A stretch of 64,000 nt of DNA from Citrobacter youngae ATCC 29220 (lineage in GTDB: Bacteria; Pseudomonadota; Gammaproteobacteria; Enterobacterales; Enterobacteriaceae). The notes beneath the pieces were generated by a model that made no database searches, was not told the DNA's origin, and worked only from the letters and a program-made list of their open reading frames with translations. Positions 42,020 through 53,280 of the stretch are shown one piece after another. The position numbers and the translations under genes are program-made. The stretch covers positions 188,049 through 252,048 of the forward strand of contig NZ_GG730301.1 in NCBI RefSeq assembly GCF_000155975.1, written 5' to 3'. Every line of letters starts with the position of its first letter. The stretch's first letter is position 1.

Positions 42020-43731
42020 TGAGCGAAAAACATCCAGGACCATTGGTGGTCGAAGGTAAGCTGTCCGACGCTGAACGTATGAAGCTGGAAAGCAACTATC
42101 TGCGCGGTACGATTGCCGAAGATTTAAATGACGGCCTTACCGGCGGGTTTAAAGGCGATAACTTTCTGCTGATCCGTTTCCACGGTATGTACCAGCAGGA
42201 CGATCGCGATATTCGCGCCGAACGTGCCGAGCAAAAGCTGGAGCCGCGTCATGCAATGCTGCTGCGCTGCCGTCTGCCGGGTGGGGTGATCACCACCAAA
42301 CAGTGGCAGGCGATCGACAAGTTTGCCGCTGATAACACCATCTACGGCAGCATTCGTCTGACCAACCGTCAGACCTTCCAGTTCCACGGTATTCTGAAGA
42401 AGAATGTCAAACCGGTGCACCAGATGCTGCACTCCGTTGGCCTGGACGCGCTGGCGACCGCCAACGACATGAACCGTAACGTGCTGTGCACCTCCAACCC
42501 GTATGAGTCGCAACTGCATGCCGAAGCGTACGAGTGGGCGAAAAAGATCTCCGAACATCTGCTGCCGCGCACCCGTGCGTACGCTGAGATCTGGCTCGAT
42601 CAGGAAAAGGTGGCGACGACCGATGAAGAACCGATCCTCGGCCAGACTTATCTGCCGCGTAAGTTCAAAACCACGGTGGTGATCCCGCCGCAGAACGATA
42701 TCGATCTGCACGCTAACGACATGAACTTCGTGGCGATTGCCGAAAACGGCAAGCTGGTGGGCTTTAACCTGCTGGTGGGCGGTGGCTTATCCATCGAGCA
42801 CGGTAACAAGAAAACCTACGCCCGCACCGCGAGCGAGTTTGGCTTCCTGCCGCTGGAGCACACCCTGGCGGTGGCGGAAGCGGTGGTCACGACCCAGCGC
42901 GATTGGGGTAACCGTACCGACCGTAAAAACGCCAAAACCAAATACACCCTGGAACGCGTTGGCGTAGAGACTTTTAAAGCGGAAGTTGAACGCCGGGCGG
43001 GGATCACGTTTGAGCCGATCCGCCCGTACGAGTTTACCGGGCGCGGCGATCGTATCGGCTGGGTGAAAGGAATCGACAATAAATGGCACCTGACGCTGTT
43101 TATTGAGAATGGTCGTATTCTGGATTATCCGGACCGCCCGCTGAAAACCGGCCTGTTGGAGATCTCAAAGATCCACAAAGGCGAGTTCCGCATTACCGCC
43201 AACCAGAACCTGATTATTGCCGGTGTGCCGGAGAGTGATAAAGCGAAGATCGAGGAGATTGCGCAGAAAAGCGGCTTAATGAACGCGGTCACGCCGCAGC
43301 GCGAAAATTCGATGGCCTGCGTGTCGTTCCCGACCTGCCCGCTGGCGATGGCCGAGGCTGAACGCTTCCTGCCAACGTTTATCGACAGCATCGATACGCT
43401 GATGGCGAAGCACAACCTGAGCGATGAAAACATTGTCATGCGTGTGACCGGCTGTCCGAACGGCTGCGGTCGCGCCATGCTGGCGGAAGTCGGTCTGGTG
43501 GGGAAAGCGCCGGGTCGCTATAACCTGCATCTGGGCGGTAACCGTATCGGCACACGTATTCCACGGATGTTTAAAGAGAACATCACCGAACCGGAAATTC
43601 TGGCCTCGCTGGATGAACTGATTGGGCGCTGGGCGAAAGAGCGCGAAGCGGGTGAAGGCTTCGGCGACTTTACGGTGCGTGCGGGCATTATTCGCCCGGT
43701 GCTCGATCCCGCCAGGGATTTCTGGGAATAA
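42019..43731 (+). CDS. cysI: Sulfite reductase hemoprotein subunit CysI
   Basis: The 570-residue protein carries siroheme and a coupled [4Fe-4S] cluster. The cysteine ligands are in [14 protein letters not shown] (about 434 and 440) and TGCPNGCGR (about 479 and 483). The NRQTFQFHG substrate/siroheme segment is near 115. It reduces sulfite to sulfide with electrons from CysJ. Its start is fused to the cysJ stop, while cysH follows after 83 bp that contain a REP element. Confidence 0.97.
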   Translation: MSEKHPGPLVVEGKLSDAERMKLESNYLRGTIAEDLNDGLTGGFKGDNFLLIRFHGMYQQDDRDIRAERAEQKLEPRHAMLLRCRLPGGVITTKQWQAIDKFAADNTIYGSIRLTNRQTFQFHGILKKNVKPVHQMLHSVGLDALATANDMNRNVLCTSNPYESQLHAEAYEWAKKISEHLLPRTRAYAEIWLDQEKVATTDEEPILGQTYLPRKFKTTVVIPPQNDIDLHANDMNFVAIAENGKLVGFNLLVGGGLSIEHGNKKTYARTASEFGFLPLEHTLAVAEAVVTTQRDWGNRTDRKNAKTKYTLERVGVETFKAEVERRAGITFEPIRPYEFTGRGDRIGWVKGIDNKWHLTLFIENGRILDYPDRPLKTGLLEISKIHKGEFRITANQNLIIAGVPESDKAKIEEIAQKSGLMNAVTPQRENSMACVSFPTCPLAMAEAERFLPTFIDSIDTLMAKHNLSDENIVMRVTGCPNGCGRAMLAEVGLVGKAPGRYNLHLGGNRIGTRIPRMFKENITEPEILASLDELIGRWAKEREAGEGFGDFTVRAGIIRPVLDPARDFWE

Positions 43732-43740
43732 TGTGAAATA

Positions 43741-43795
43741 GCCTTATCCGGCCTACGCAAACCGTAGGTCGGATAAGCGCAGCGCCATCAGGCAA
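43741..43795. repeat. REP pair between cysI and cysH
   Basis: GCCTTATCCGGCCTACG and CCGTAGGTCGGATAAGCG face each other with a short linker. The element lies within the cysJIH transcript and may uncouple mRNA levels of cysI and cysH. Confidence 0.85.
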
Positions 43796-43814
43796 GGCAC
43801 ACAGTGAGGAACTT

Positions 43815-44549
43815 ATGTCCCAACTCGATCTAAACGCTCTGAACGCACTGCCAAAAGTGGAGCGCGTACTGGCGTTGGCGGAAACCAACAGCCAACTGGA
43901 AACGCTGAGCGCCGAGGCGCGCGTGGCGTGGGCGCTGGAAAACCTGCCCGGTGAATACGTGCTCTCCTCAAGCTTTGGTATCCAGGCGGCGGTGAGCCTG
44001 CATCTGGTGAATCAGATTCGCCCGGATATCCCGGTCATTTTGACCGATACCGGCTATCTGTTCCCGGAAACCTACCAGTTTATCGACGAGTTAACGGACA
44101 AACTCAAACTCAATCTGCAGGTCTATCGCGCGAAAGAGAGCGCGGCCTGGCAGGAAGCGCGCTACGGCAAGCTGTGGGAGCAGGGTGTTGAGGGCATTGA
44201 GAAATACAATGACATCAACAAAGTTGAGCCGATGAACCGGGCGCTTAAAGAACTGAACGCGCAAACCTGGTTTGCGGGCCTGCGTCGCGAGCAGTCCGGC
44301 AGTCGTGCGCATTTACCGGTGCTGGCGATCCAGCGCGGCGTGTTTAAAGTGCTGCCGATCATCGACTGGGATAACCGCACCGTTTATCAGTATCTGCAAA
44401 AACACGGTCTGAAATATCATCCGCTGTGGGATCAGGGCTATCTCTCGGTCGGTGATACCCACACCACCCGCAAATGGGAGCCGGGGATGGCAGAGGAAGA
44501 GACGCGGTTCTTCGGATTGAAGCGCGAGTGCGGATTGCACGAAGGGTAA
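43815..44549 (+). CDS. cysH: Phosphoadenosine phosphosulfate reductase CysH
   Basis: The 244-residue PP-loop protein reduces PAPS to sulfite with thioredoxin. It has [13 protein letters not shown] near 55, [12 protein letters not shown] near 77, [10 protein letters not shown] near 158 and the C-terminal catalytic Cys in RECGLHEG. Cys pairs of the APS-reductase iron-sulfur type are absent, fitting PAPS specificity. It is third in cysJIH; AGTGAGGAA precedes the ATG. Confidence 0.97.
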   Translation: MSQLDLNALNALPKVERVLALAETNSQLETLSAEARVAWALENLPGEYVLSSSFGIQAAVSLHLVNQIRPDIPVILTDTGYLFPETYQFIDELTDKLKLNLQVYRAKESAAWQEARYGKLWEQGVEGIEKYNDINKVEPMNRALKELNAQTWFAGLRREQSGSRAHLPVLAIQRGVFKVLPIIDWDNRTVYQYLQKHGLKYHPLWDQGYLSVGDTHTTRKWEPGMAEEETRFFGLKRECGLHEG

Positions 44550-44729
44550 ATAGATTACCGACAATGTTCATCGTTATTAATCCGTTATGCGAATAGTTTT
44601 TCTATTTACATTGACGGGTTAATAATAATGTAATAACGATGAGCTATTTTGTGTGCAAATATTTATTTGCATGGTGTTGTTTTTTCTACAGGTCATAATT
44701 GCGGATTCTTCTGAGTGAATGGGGAATCC
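44550..44729 (+). promoter_or_regulatory. AT-rich region upstream of cas3
   Basis: This 180-bp gap between cysH and cas3 is strongly AT-rich, as expected for an H-NS-silenced cas promoter. It contains an 18-bp inverted repeat, TGCAAAT-ATTT-ATTTGCA, at 44654-44671. GGGGAAT sits five bases before the chosen GTG start of cas3. Promoter elements could not be fixed by eye. Confidence 0.4.
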
Positions 44730-47393
44730 GTGGAATTTTTTAATTACTGGGGTAAAAGCCGCCAAGGGGATGAGAATGGCGGTGACGATTACCATCTGCT
44801 GTGCTGGCACGCGTTAGATGTCGCCGCCATTGGATATCGGATGGTAAAAGACAATATTTATTGTATCGACAATTATCTCAGCGTATTAGGCTTAAATAAT
44901 ATTAAACGAGCCGCACAATTTTTTGCCTGGCTTTTGTGTTGGCACGATATCGGTAAGTTTTCCCACTCCTTTCAGCAATTATATTGTCACCCGGACCTCC
45001 CCTGCGGTAATGATGCGCAGCGCCACTATGAAAAAATATCCCATCCGACGCTGGGCTATTGGCTGTGGAATAATTATTTAAGTGAATGCCCAGAATTATT
45101 TCCCTCATCCGCATTATCCGCCCGCAAGCTTAAGCGTGCTATCGCACTCTGGATGCCGCTGACGACAGGACACCACGGCCGTCCTCCAGATGTTATCCGG
45201 GATATAAATAATTTCCGCCAGCAGGATAAGGAAGCGGCTCGCGATTTTCTTCAGGCAATAAAACCGCTATTTCCGTTGGCTGAAATCCCTGAATATTGGG
45301 ATGAGGATGACGGTATTGAGCTGATCAATCATCTTTCCTGGTTCATTTCAGCTGCGGTGGTGCTGGCTGACTGGACGGGCTCTGCAACCCGCTTTTTCCC
45401 ACGCGTGGCAGAAAAAATGCCAGTGGAACGTTACTGGGCGCTGGCGTGCCAACAGGCGCAAGCTGCCATTTCTGTTTTTCCCCCTTCAGCGGATATCGCC
45501 AGCTTTACGGGAATCTCTACGCTGTTCCCATTTATTCAGCATCCCACCCCTTTACAACAGAAATCGCTGGAGCTGGATATTAGCGCTGACGGCGCGCAGT
45601 TATTCATTCTTGAAGATGTGACGGGAGCCGGAAAAACGGAAGCGGCGCTTATTCTCGCTCACCGCTTAATGGCGGCGGGAAAGGCGCGAGGGCTTTATTT
45701 TGGCCTGCCAACGATGGCGACCGCGAATGCCATGTTCGATCGTATGTCCGAGAGTTGGCTGGCGCTGTATCAACCGGATTCCCGGCCAAGCTTGGTGCTG
45801 GCGCACAGCGCGCGCGGATTAATGGACAAGTTTAATCAGTCAGTCTGGTCGGGCGATTTGGTCGGTTCCGAAGAGCCTGATGATAAGCAACCCGCCAGCC
45901 AGGGATGCGCCGCCTGGTTCGCCGACAGCAATAAGAAAGCGTTACTGGCTGACGTGGGCGTCGGGACACTCGATCAGGCGATGATGGCGGTGATGCCGTT
46001 TAAGCATAATAACCTGCGAATGCTGGGGTTGAGCAATAAGATCCTGTTAGCGGATGAGATCCATGCTTACGACCATTACATGTCGCGGATCCTCGAAAGC
46101 CTGATCGAAAAGCAGGCCAGCGATGGCAATATCACGATTTTACTTTCCGCCACGCTGTCGCAGCAGCAGCGAGACAGGCTGGTTGCCGCTTTTGCGAAGG
46201 GGGCAAAGAGCCGGGTAGAAGCGCCGTTACTCGGCTATGACGATTACCCTTGGCTGACGCAGGTGACGGCTTCGCAGGTGGTTTCCCGTCATGTGGAGAC
46301 CCGCCAAGAGGTTGAACGCAGCGTCAACGTCGGTTGGTTAGACAGTGAGCAGGCGTGTATCGAACGCATTGAGCAATCGGTGCGGAATGGTAAGTGCATT
46401 GCCTGGATCCGAAATTCCGTGGATGACGCTATCCGCATTTATCGCCAGCTTTTCTCCAGAGGCATTGTTTCACCCGAAAATCTGACCCTCTTTCACAGCC
46501 GTTTTGCTTTTCACGATCGCCAGAGAATCGAAACTCAAACGTTGAATGTGTTTGGTAAAAAAAGCGCGGGTCAGCGTGCGGGTAAAGTCATTATCGCTAC
46601 GCAGGTTATTGAGCAGAGCCTGGATATCGACGTTGATGAAATGATTTCTGATTTAGCGCCGGTGGATTTACTGATCCAACGGGCAGGACGTTTACAGCGA
46701 CATATCCGCGATCGTCATGGCCTGGTGAAAACGGCAGGGAAGGATGAGCGCGATGCGCCAGAACTGTTAATCCTTGCCCCCGAATGGGATGACGCGCCAC
46801 GAGAAGACTGGCTATCCAGCGCGATGCGCAACAGCGCCTACGTTTATCCCGATCATGGTCGTCTGTGGCTGACTCAGCGCGTATTACGACAACAAGGTGA
46901 GATCCGAATGCCGCAGTCAGCCCGGCTGCTGATTGAATCCGTCTATGGTGACGACGTTGCGATGCCGGAGGGGTTCGTGAAGACGGAGCAACTGCAGGAA
47001 GGGAAATATTATTGTGACCGGGCCTTCGCTGCGCAAAATATCCTCAACTTCGCGGCAGGATACAGCCCGGAAAGCAGCGACTTTCTGCCCGATAAACTAT
47101 CGACACGACTGGCGGAGGAGTCCATCACGCTGTGGCTGGCCCGGATTATTGATGGGGTCGTAATGCCGTATGCGCCGGGAGAGCACGCCTGGGAAATGAG
47201 CGCGATGCGGGTACGCCAGGGCTGGTGGAATAAACATCGTGCAGATTTCACATTGCTTGACGGCAAGCCGCTTCAGCAGTGGTGCGTGGAGCAACATCAG
47301 AATCAGGAGTTTGCCGTGGTGATTGTGGTGTCGGAGGTTGAAAACAGCGGTTATTCAGCCTGTGAAGGATTAATCGGAATGATGGAGGTTTAG
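44730..47393 (+). CDS. cas3: CRISPR-associated helicase/nuclease Cas3 (type I-E)
   Basis: The GTG at 44730, five bases after GGGGA, gives 887 residues starting MEFFNYWGKS; an earlier GTG at 44715 lacks a ribosome site. The N-terminal HD nuclease has WHALD near 26, WHDIGKF near 71, TGHHGRP near 145 and LADWTGS near 215. The SF2 helicase has Walker A TGAGKTEAA near 299, DEIH near 441, LLSATL near 471 and QVIEQSLDIDVD near 623, then QRAGRLQRH. It is recruited by Cascade to degrade the displaced DNA strand. It resembles the Salmonella protein more than E. coli K-12 Cas3. casA follows after only 11 bp. Confidence 0.96.
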   Translation: MEFFNYWGKSRQGDENGGDDYHLLCWHALDVAAIGYRMVKDNIYCIDNYLSVLGLNNIKRAAQFFAWLLCWHDIGKFSHSFQQLYCHPDLPCGNDAQRHYEKISHPTLGYWLWNNYLSECPELFPSSALSARKLKRAIALWMPLTTGHHGRPPDVIRDINNFRQQDKEAARDFLQAIKPLFPLAEIPEYWDEDDGIELINHLSWFISAAVVLADWTGSATRFFPRVAEKMPVERYWALACQQAQAAISVFPPSADIASFTGISTLFPFIQHPTPLQQKSLELDISADGAQLFILEDVTGAGKTEAALILAHRLMAAGKARGLYFGLPTMATANAMFDRMSESWLALYQPDSRPSLVLAHSARGLMDKFNQSVWSGDLVGSEEPDDKQPASQGCAAWFADSNKKALLADVGVGTLDQAMMAVMPFKHNNLRMLGLSNKILLADEIHAYDHYMSRILESLIEKQASDGNITILLSATLSQQQRDRLVAAFAKGAKSRVEAPLLGYDDYPWLTQVTASQVVSRHVETRQEVERSVNVGWLDSEQACIERIEQSVRNGKCIAWIRNSVDDAIRIYRQLFSRGIVSPENLTLFHSRFAFHDRQRIETQTLNVFGKKSAGQRAGKVIIATQVIEQSLDIDVDEMISDLAPVDLLIQRAGRLQRHIRDRHGLVKTAGKDERDAPELLILAPEWDDAPREDWLSSAMRNSAYVYPDHGRLWLTQRVLRQQGEIRMPQSARLLIESVYGDDVAMPEGFVKTEQLQEGKYYCDRAFAAQNILNFAAGYSPESSDFLPDKLSTRLAEESITLWLARIIDGVVMPYAPGEHAWEMSAMRVRQGWWNKHRADFTLLDGKPLQQWCVEQHQNQEFAVVIVVSEVENSGYSACEGLIGMMEV

Positions 47394-47404
47394 CTGCTAA
47401 CCAT

Positions 47405-48961
47405 ATGAATAATTTCTCACTTTTAACAACCCCCTGGCTTCCCGTACGTTTTAACGACGGTTCTGTGGGCAAGCTGGCACCGGTCAATCTGGCCGATGAA
47501 AACGTGGTAGATATCGCTGCTGTGCGGGCAGATTTACAGGGTGCGGCCTGGCAGTTTTTGCTGGGGTTATTGCAGTGCAGTATTGCGCCGAAAAATAGCG
47601 CCCGCTGGGAGGATATCTGGCTCGATGGGCTGAGCGCAGAGGCATTACAAAAGGCGCTGGCACCGCTGGAGCCTGCTTTCCAGTTCGGTGACCAAACGCC
47701 TGCTTTTATGCAGGACTTCGAGCCGTTAAGTGGAGAGACCGTTTCTATCGCCTCTTTGCTGCCAGAAATCCCCGGCGCGCAAACCACTAAATTTAATAAA
47801 GACCATTTTGTTAAGCGCGGCGTCACCGAGCGCCTTTGCCCGCACTGTGCGGCGCTGGCGCTCTTTTCATTACAGCTTAATGCGCCATCGGGCGGTAAAG
47901 GTTATCGCACCGGGCTGCGCGGCGGCGGGCCGATGACCACGCTCATCGAATTGCAGGAGTATCAGGGCAACCGGCAAACGCCGCTCTGGCGTAAGCTGTG
48001 GCTCAATGTGATGCCGCAGGACAGCGCAGGGATGCCTGTGCCAAACCAGTGTGATGAATCTGTTTTTCCCTGGCTGGCTCCCACGCGTACCAGCGAGCAG
48101 GCAAATGCCGTCACTACGCCGGAACAGGTGAATCGGCTTCAGGCCTACTGGGGGATGCCGCGCCGCATCCGCCTTGATTTTAATACCACCCATTCGGGGC
48201 GTTGCGATCTCTGTGAAGCCCAAAGTGATGAATTGCTTAGCGGGATGACAGTGAAGAACTACGGCGTTAACTATGCGGGCTGGACGCATCCGTTAACGCC
48301 TTACCGTCTGGCGTTGAAAGGGGACAGCGAGCGCTACTCCGTTAAGCCGCAGCCCGGCGGGCTAATCTGGCGAGACTGGTTAGGTTTAAATCAGGAAGGT
48401 ACGTCAGAAAATAACACCGAATATCCGGCGCTGGTCGTCAAAACAACCGCTGCGCGTAGCCTCAAGGACACCAAAGTGGGGCTGTGGGGCTTTGGTTATG
48501 ATTTCGACAATATGAAAGCCCGCTGCTGGTACGAACATCATTTCCCGCTGCTATTAACCGACAGTATTGTTCCCGATCTCCGGCAGGCGGCGCAAACGGC
48601 CTCGCGCAATCTCGGCCTGCTGCGCAGCGCGTTAAAAGAGGCCTGGTTTGCGGATGCCAAAGGCGCGCGCGGCGACTTCAGTTTTATTGATATCGATTTC
48701 TGGCATCTCACGCAGGGGCGCTTTCTTGCACTGGTGCATGATCTTGAAAGTGGCGATAGCGCGAAAGAAAGACTGAGTCAGTGGCAAACGAATATCTGGC
48801 TATTTACCCGCCGCTACTTTGACGACCATGTTTTTACCAACCCTTATGAAGGGAGCGATCTCAAACGCATCATGCTGGCGCGTAAAAAGTATTTCACGAA
48901 ATCGGCGGAGAAGCAGAGCGCTAAAGCCGCCAGGGCAAAAAAGCAGGAGGCCGCTGAATGA
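47405..48961 (+). CDS. casA: Cascade large subunit CasA (Cse1, Cas8e)
   Basis: The 518-residue product starts NNFSLLTTPWLPVRFNDGS, the Cse1 N-terminus, and has a zinc-type cysteine set (LCPHCAAL near 148 and CDLCEAQ near 264). CasA recognises the PAM and recruits Cas3. It is about 16 residues longer than E. coli CasA, mainly through a basic C-terminal tail rich in Lys and Ala. Its stop overlaps the casB start (ATGA at 48958-48961). Confidence 0.95.
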   Translation: MNNFSLLTTPWLPVRFNDGSVGKLAPVNLADENVVDIAAVRADLQGAAWQFLLGLLQCSIAPKNSARWEDIWLDGLSAEALQKALAPLEPAFQFGDQTPAFMQDFEPLSGETVSIASLLPEIPGAQTTKFNKDHFVKRGVTERLCPHCAALALFSLQLNAPSGGKGYRTGLRGGGPMTTLIELQEYQGNRQTPLWRKLWLNVMPQDSAGMPVPNQCDESVFPWLAPTRTSEQANAVTTPEQVNRLQAYWGMPRRIRLDFNTTHSGRCDLCEAQSDELLSGMTVKNYGVNYAGWTHPLTPYRLALKGDSERYSVKPQPGGLIWRDWLGLNQEGTSENNTEYPALVVKTTAARSLKDTKVGLWGFGYDFDNMKARCWYEHHFPLLLTDSIVPDLRQAAQTASRNLGLLRSALKEAWFADAKGARGDFSFIDIDFWHLTQGRFLALVHDLESGDSAKERLSQWQTNIWLFTRRYFDDHVFTNPYEGSDLKRIMLARKKYFTKSAEKQSAKAARAKKQEAAE

Positions 48962-49521
48962 GTATTGTGAAGGACGACCATAAGGTTACGTTACGCCGAT
49001 GGCATGAAGAATTGCAGGAAACACGCGGCCTGCGTGCCAGCCTGCGGCGTAGTAAAACGGTAAATGAAGCCTGCCTGTCGGAGGGATTTCGCTCCCTGCT
49101 GATGCAGACTCACACCTTATGGAAACGTGAGAACGAGGAGTGGCGTTTTACCGCCCTCGCGATCGCGGCGGCGCTGGCCGCACACGTTAAATCGATTGAT
49201 GAACGGCAGAAGTTTGCCGCCCAGTTAGGCCAGATGACGGGCAGCAACCCGGTCATGTCCGAACTGCGATTTTCCCGGCTGTCGGCGGTGAAAACGCCTG
49301 ATGAACTACTGCGCCAGCTACTGCGTGCTGTTCGGCTGCTTAATGGTGCCGTAAACCTGCCTTCACTGGCGGAGGATGTTTTCCACTGGTGCCGGGAAAA
49401 CGACGAGCAGCTTAACCATCTTCGCCGCCAGCAGCGGCCGACTGAATTTATTCGTATCCGCTGGGCGCTGGAATATTACCAGGCCGGTGAAGTTGATACT
49501 GACAATAACAAAGATCAATAA
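48958..49521 (+). CDS. casB: Cascade small subunit CasB (Cse2, Cas11e)
   Basis: The 187-residue, mainly helical and basic protein starts SIVKDDHKVTLRRWHEEL. Two copies form the belly of Cascade and stabilise the R-loop. FRSLLMQTH and RFSRLSAVKTPDELLRQL segments are typical of the family. It overlaps casA and is 10 bp from cas7. Confidence 0.93.
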   Translation: MSIVKDDHKVTLRRWHEELQETRGLRASLRRSKTVNEACLSEGFRSLLMQTHTLWKRENEEWRFTALAIAAALAAHVKSIDERQKFAAQLGQMTGSNPVMSELRFSRLSAVKTPDELLRQLLRAVRLLNGAVNLPSLAEDVFHWCRENDEQLNHLRRQQRPTEFIRIRWALEYYQAGEVDTDNNKDQ

Positions 49522-49531
49522 GGACTATCAG

Positions 49532-50587
49532 ATGACCACATTTATTCAGCTGCATTTACTGACCGCTTACCCGGCTGCCAACCTGAACCGCGACGACACC
49601 GGCTCACCGAAAACGGTGGTGCTTGGTGGCGCAACGCGTCTGCGTATTTCTTCGCAAAGTTTGAAGCGCGCATGGCGTACTTCTGAGCTTTTTGAGCAGG
49701 CGCTTGCCGGTAATATCGGCATCCGTACCGGGCGTATTGCGCGCGAAGCGGCGAATATCCTGATTGAAAAAGGGATTGAACCGAAAAAAGCGGTCGAGTG
49801 GGTAGAAAGTATTGCCAGCTGCTTCGGGAAAGTGAAAGCCGACAAGAAAGCAAAAGATATTCTGACTAACGCCGAAACCGAACAGCTGGTACATATCAGC
49901 CCGGCGGAATTTGATGCGGTAAAAGCCCTGGCGCATCGTCTGGCGGAAGAAAAACGCGCACCGAAAGAAGACGAACTCGCGCTATTACGTCGCGATCGTA
50001 TGGCTGTCGATATTGCGATGTTTGGCCGTATGCTGGCGAATAAACCCGAATTCAACGTGGAAGCTGCCTGCCAGGTCGCGCACGCTTTTGGCGTGAGTGA
50101 AACGATCGTCGAAGACGATTTCTTTACCGCGGTGGATGATTTGCGTGCCGCTTCTGATGACGCCGGTGCAGGGCATTTGGGGGAAACTGGGTTCGGCTCG
50201 GCGCTGTTTTATACCTATATCTGCATCGACAAAGATCTGCTGGTGAAAAATCTTAACGGTAACGAAGAGCTGGCGAACAAAACGCTGCGAGCCTTTACCG
50301 AAGCGGCGCTGAAAGTCTCGCCAACCGGCAAGCAAAACAGCTTTGCCAGCCGGGCTTATGCTTCCTGGACGCTGGCGGAAAAAGGCACCGATCAACCGCG
50401 ATCGCTGGCGGCGGCTTTTTACAATCCGATCAACGGCACCAATCAGCTGGATGTCGCGGTAAATCGGATCACCGAACTGCGTGAAAATATGAATAAGGTC
50501 TATGAGCAGCAAACGGAATCTACCGGTTTTGACGTGATGAATAAGAAGGGAAGCATCAAAGACGTGCTTGATTTTATCTGCGCGTAA
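49532..50587 (+). CDS. casC: Cascade backbone subunit Cas7e (CasC, Cse4)
   Basis: The ATG at 49532 gives MTTFIQLHLLTAYPAANLNR and 351 residues. Six copies form the filament on the crRNA spacer. TRLRISSQSLKRAWRTS near 33 is the characteristic RNA-binding segment. GETGFGSALFYTYICID near 220 is another conserved block. A longer frame upstream, inside casB, has no similarity and is rejected. Nine bp separate it from cas5. Confidence 0.95.
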   Translation: MTTFIQLHLLTAYPAANLNRDDTGSPKTVVLGGATRLRISSQSLKRAWRTSELFEQALAGNIGIRTGRIAREAANILIEKGIEPKKAVEWVESIASCFGKVKADKKAKDILTNAETEQLVHISPAEFDAVKALAHRLAEEKRAPKEDELALLRRDRMAVDIAMFGRMLANKPEFNVEAACQVAHAFGVSETIVEDDFFTAVDDLRAASDDAGAGHLGETGFGSALFYTYICIDKDLLVKNLNGNEELANKTLRAFTEAALKVSPTGKQNSFASRAYASWTLAEKGTDQPRSLAAAFYNPINGTNQLDVAVNRITELRENMNKVYEQQTESTGFDVMNKKGSIKDVLDFICA

Positions 50588-50596
50588 GGGGCGGCT

Positions 50597-51343
50597 ATGA
50601 GCCAATATCTGATTTTTCAGCTTCACGGGCCGATGGCCTCCTGGGGCGTGGATGCGCCCGGCGAGGTTCGTCATAGCCACGAGCTGCCTTCGCGTTCGGC
50701 GCTGCTGGGGTTGCTGGCGGCAGCGCTCGGCATTCGTCGCGATGAAGACGCACGCTTAAACGATTTCAATCAGCATTACGCTTTTTTGCTGTGCGCCAGT
50801 AAGGAACCGCGCTGGGCGAGGGATTACCATACGGTTCAGATGCCAAAAGAAGTGCGTAAAGCGCGCTATTTCAGCCGTCGGGAAGAGTTGCAGGATCCTG
50901 AATTGCTTAGCGCTCTGATTTCTCGCCGCGATTATTACACGGATGCCTGGTGGATGATGGGGGTCTCTGCCACGCCGGATGCGCCTTACTCGCTGGAGCA
51001 ATTGCGGGATGCGTTACAACATCCGGTGTTCCCACTGTATCTGGGGCGAAAAAGCCACCCGCTGGGGCTGCCATTAGCACCACTGCTGCTGGAAGGGCGA
51101 GCGGCGGATGCCTTACGTGAGGCCTACCGCCAATATCAGCGTAACTTCACCGACATGAAACTGTCTTTAGCGAGGTTACAGAATGAGTGCTGGTGGGAAG
51201 GTGAACACGATGGCTTAACGGCGAATAAAATCCTGCGTCGCCGCGACAATCCATTGAACCGCCAGCGGTGGCTGTTTGGCGAACGTACCGTGAATCAGGG
51301 ACCATGGCTCACCAAGGAGGAAGTGTGTACCTCTCAAGAATAA
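50597..51343 (+). CDS. casD: Cascade subunit Cas5e (CasD)
   Basis: The 248-residue RAMP protein starts SQYLIFQLHGPMASWGVDAP and has SHELPSRSALLGLLAAALGI near residue 27. It caps the 5' end of the crRNA and contacts CasA. The cas6e start lies 19 bases inside its 3' end, so translation is coupled. Confidence 0.94.
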   Translation: MSQYLIFQLHGPMASWGVDAPGEVRHSHELPSRSALLGLLAAALGIRRDEDARLNDFNQHYAFLLCASKEPRWARDYHTVQMPKEVRKARYFSRREELQDPELLSALISRRDYYTDAWWMMGVSATPDAPYSLEQLRDALQHPVFPLYLGRKSHPLGLPLAPLLLEGRAADALREAYRQYQRNFTDMKLSLARLQNECWWEGEHDGLTANKILRRRDNPLNRQRWLFGERTVNQGPWLTKEEVCTSQE

Positions 51344-51971
51344 CATTGCATACCGGCCAGCTTTCGCCTTCGCAGCTGCTTCATCTGGTGGAACGTGGTG
51401 AGTACGTGATGCACCAGTGGTTATGGGAACTCTTTCCTGGCGGAAAGGAGCGGCAGTTCCTTTATCGTCGTGAAGAGCTACAGGGGGCTTTTCGCTTTTT
51501 TGTTTTGTCGCAAGAGCGGCCTGCGGATAGCGTTATTTTTGACGTGCTGTGTCGGCCTTTCTCTCCGGCGCTTGTCGCAGGCCAAACTCTGCGCTTTACC
51601 CTGCGCGCGAACCCAACGGTGTGCAAAGCGGGTAAACGCCACGATTTGCTGATGGAGGCGAAGCGACAGCTAAACGCTCAGCAAGGTAGCCGGGATGTCT
51701 GGTCTTATCAGCAGCAAGCAGCGATCGAGTGGCTATCTCATCAGGGGGAACAGCATGGGTTTTCTCTGCGGGAAGTGAATGTGGATGCTTATCGGCAGCA
51801 GCAGATTCGCCGCGAAAAGTCCCGGCAAATGATCCAATTTAGCAGCGTGGACTATTCCGGTTTGTTGGTCGTTAGCGATCCCACGACCTTCCTGCAACGT
51901 ATGGCATTGGGGTACGGTAAAAGCCGGGCGTTTGGCTGTGGGATGATGATGATCAAACCCGGAGATAGCGA

Positions 51972-51975
<4 letters not shown>
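51325..51975 (+). CDS. casE: crRNA-processing endonuclease Cas6e (CasE)
   Basis: A GTG at 51325, preceded by AAGGAGG, gives 216 residues starting MYLSRITLHTGQ; it begins within cas5e. It is a double-ferredoxin-fold RNase that cuts the repeat hairpin of pre-crRNA and stays bound to the 3' handle. The likely general-acid His is in MHQWLWELF (about residue 30), matching the LHQGLW position of E. coli CasE. The C-terminal glycine-rich loop is GYGKSRAFGCG. Slightly longer than E. coli CasE. Confidence 0.94.
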
Positions 51976-53185
<1,210 letters not shown>

Positions 53186-53280
53186 GTTGAGCGTTCTTTA
53201 AAAAGATAAATTTGTTGCTTATAAGTTGGTAGATTGTTTTTGTGTGATAATTCATTGATGTGTAAGTATATTTTTTTAGA
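53186..53280 (+). promoter_or_regulatory. CRISPR leader
   Basis: This 95-bp AT-rich segment separates cas2 from the first repeat. TTGGTAGATTGT at 53225-53236 resembles a segment of the E. coli type I-E leader as I recall it. CATCAATGAATTA on the minus strand (53248-53260) differs from the IHF consensus at one position, consistent with the known IHF role in spacer integration. It ends TTTTTTTAGA directly before the first repeat, and transcription should run rightwards into the array. Confidence 0.8.
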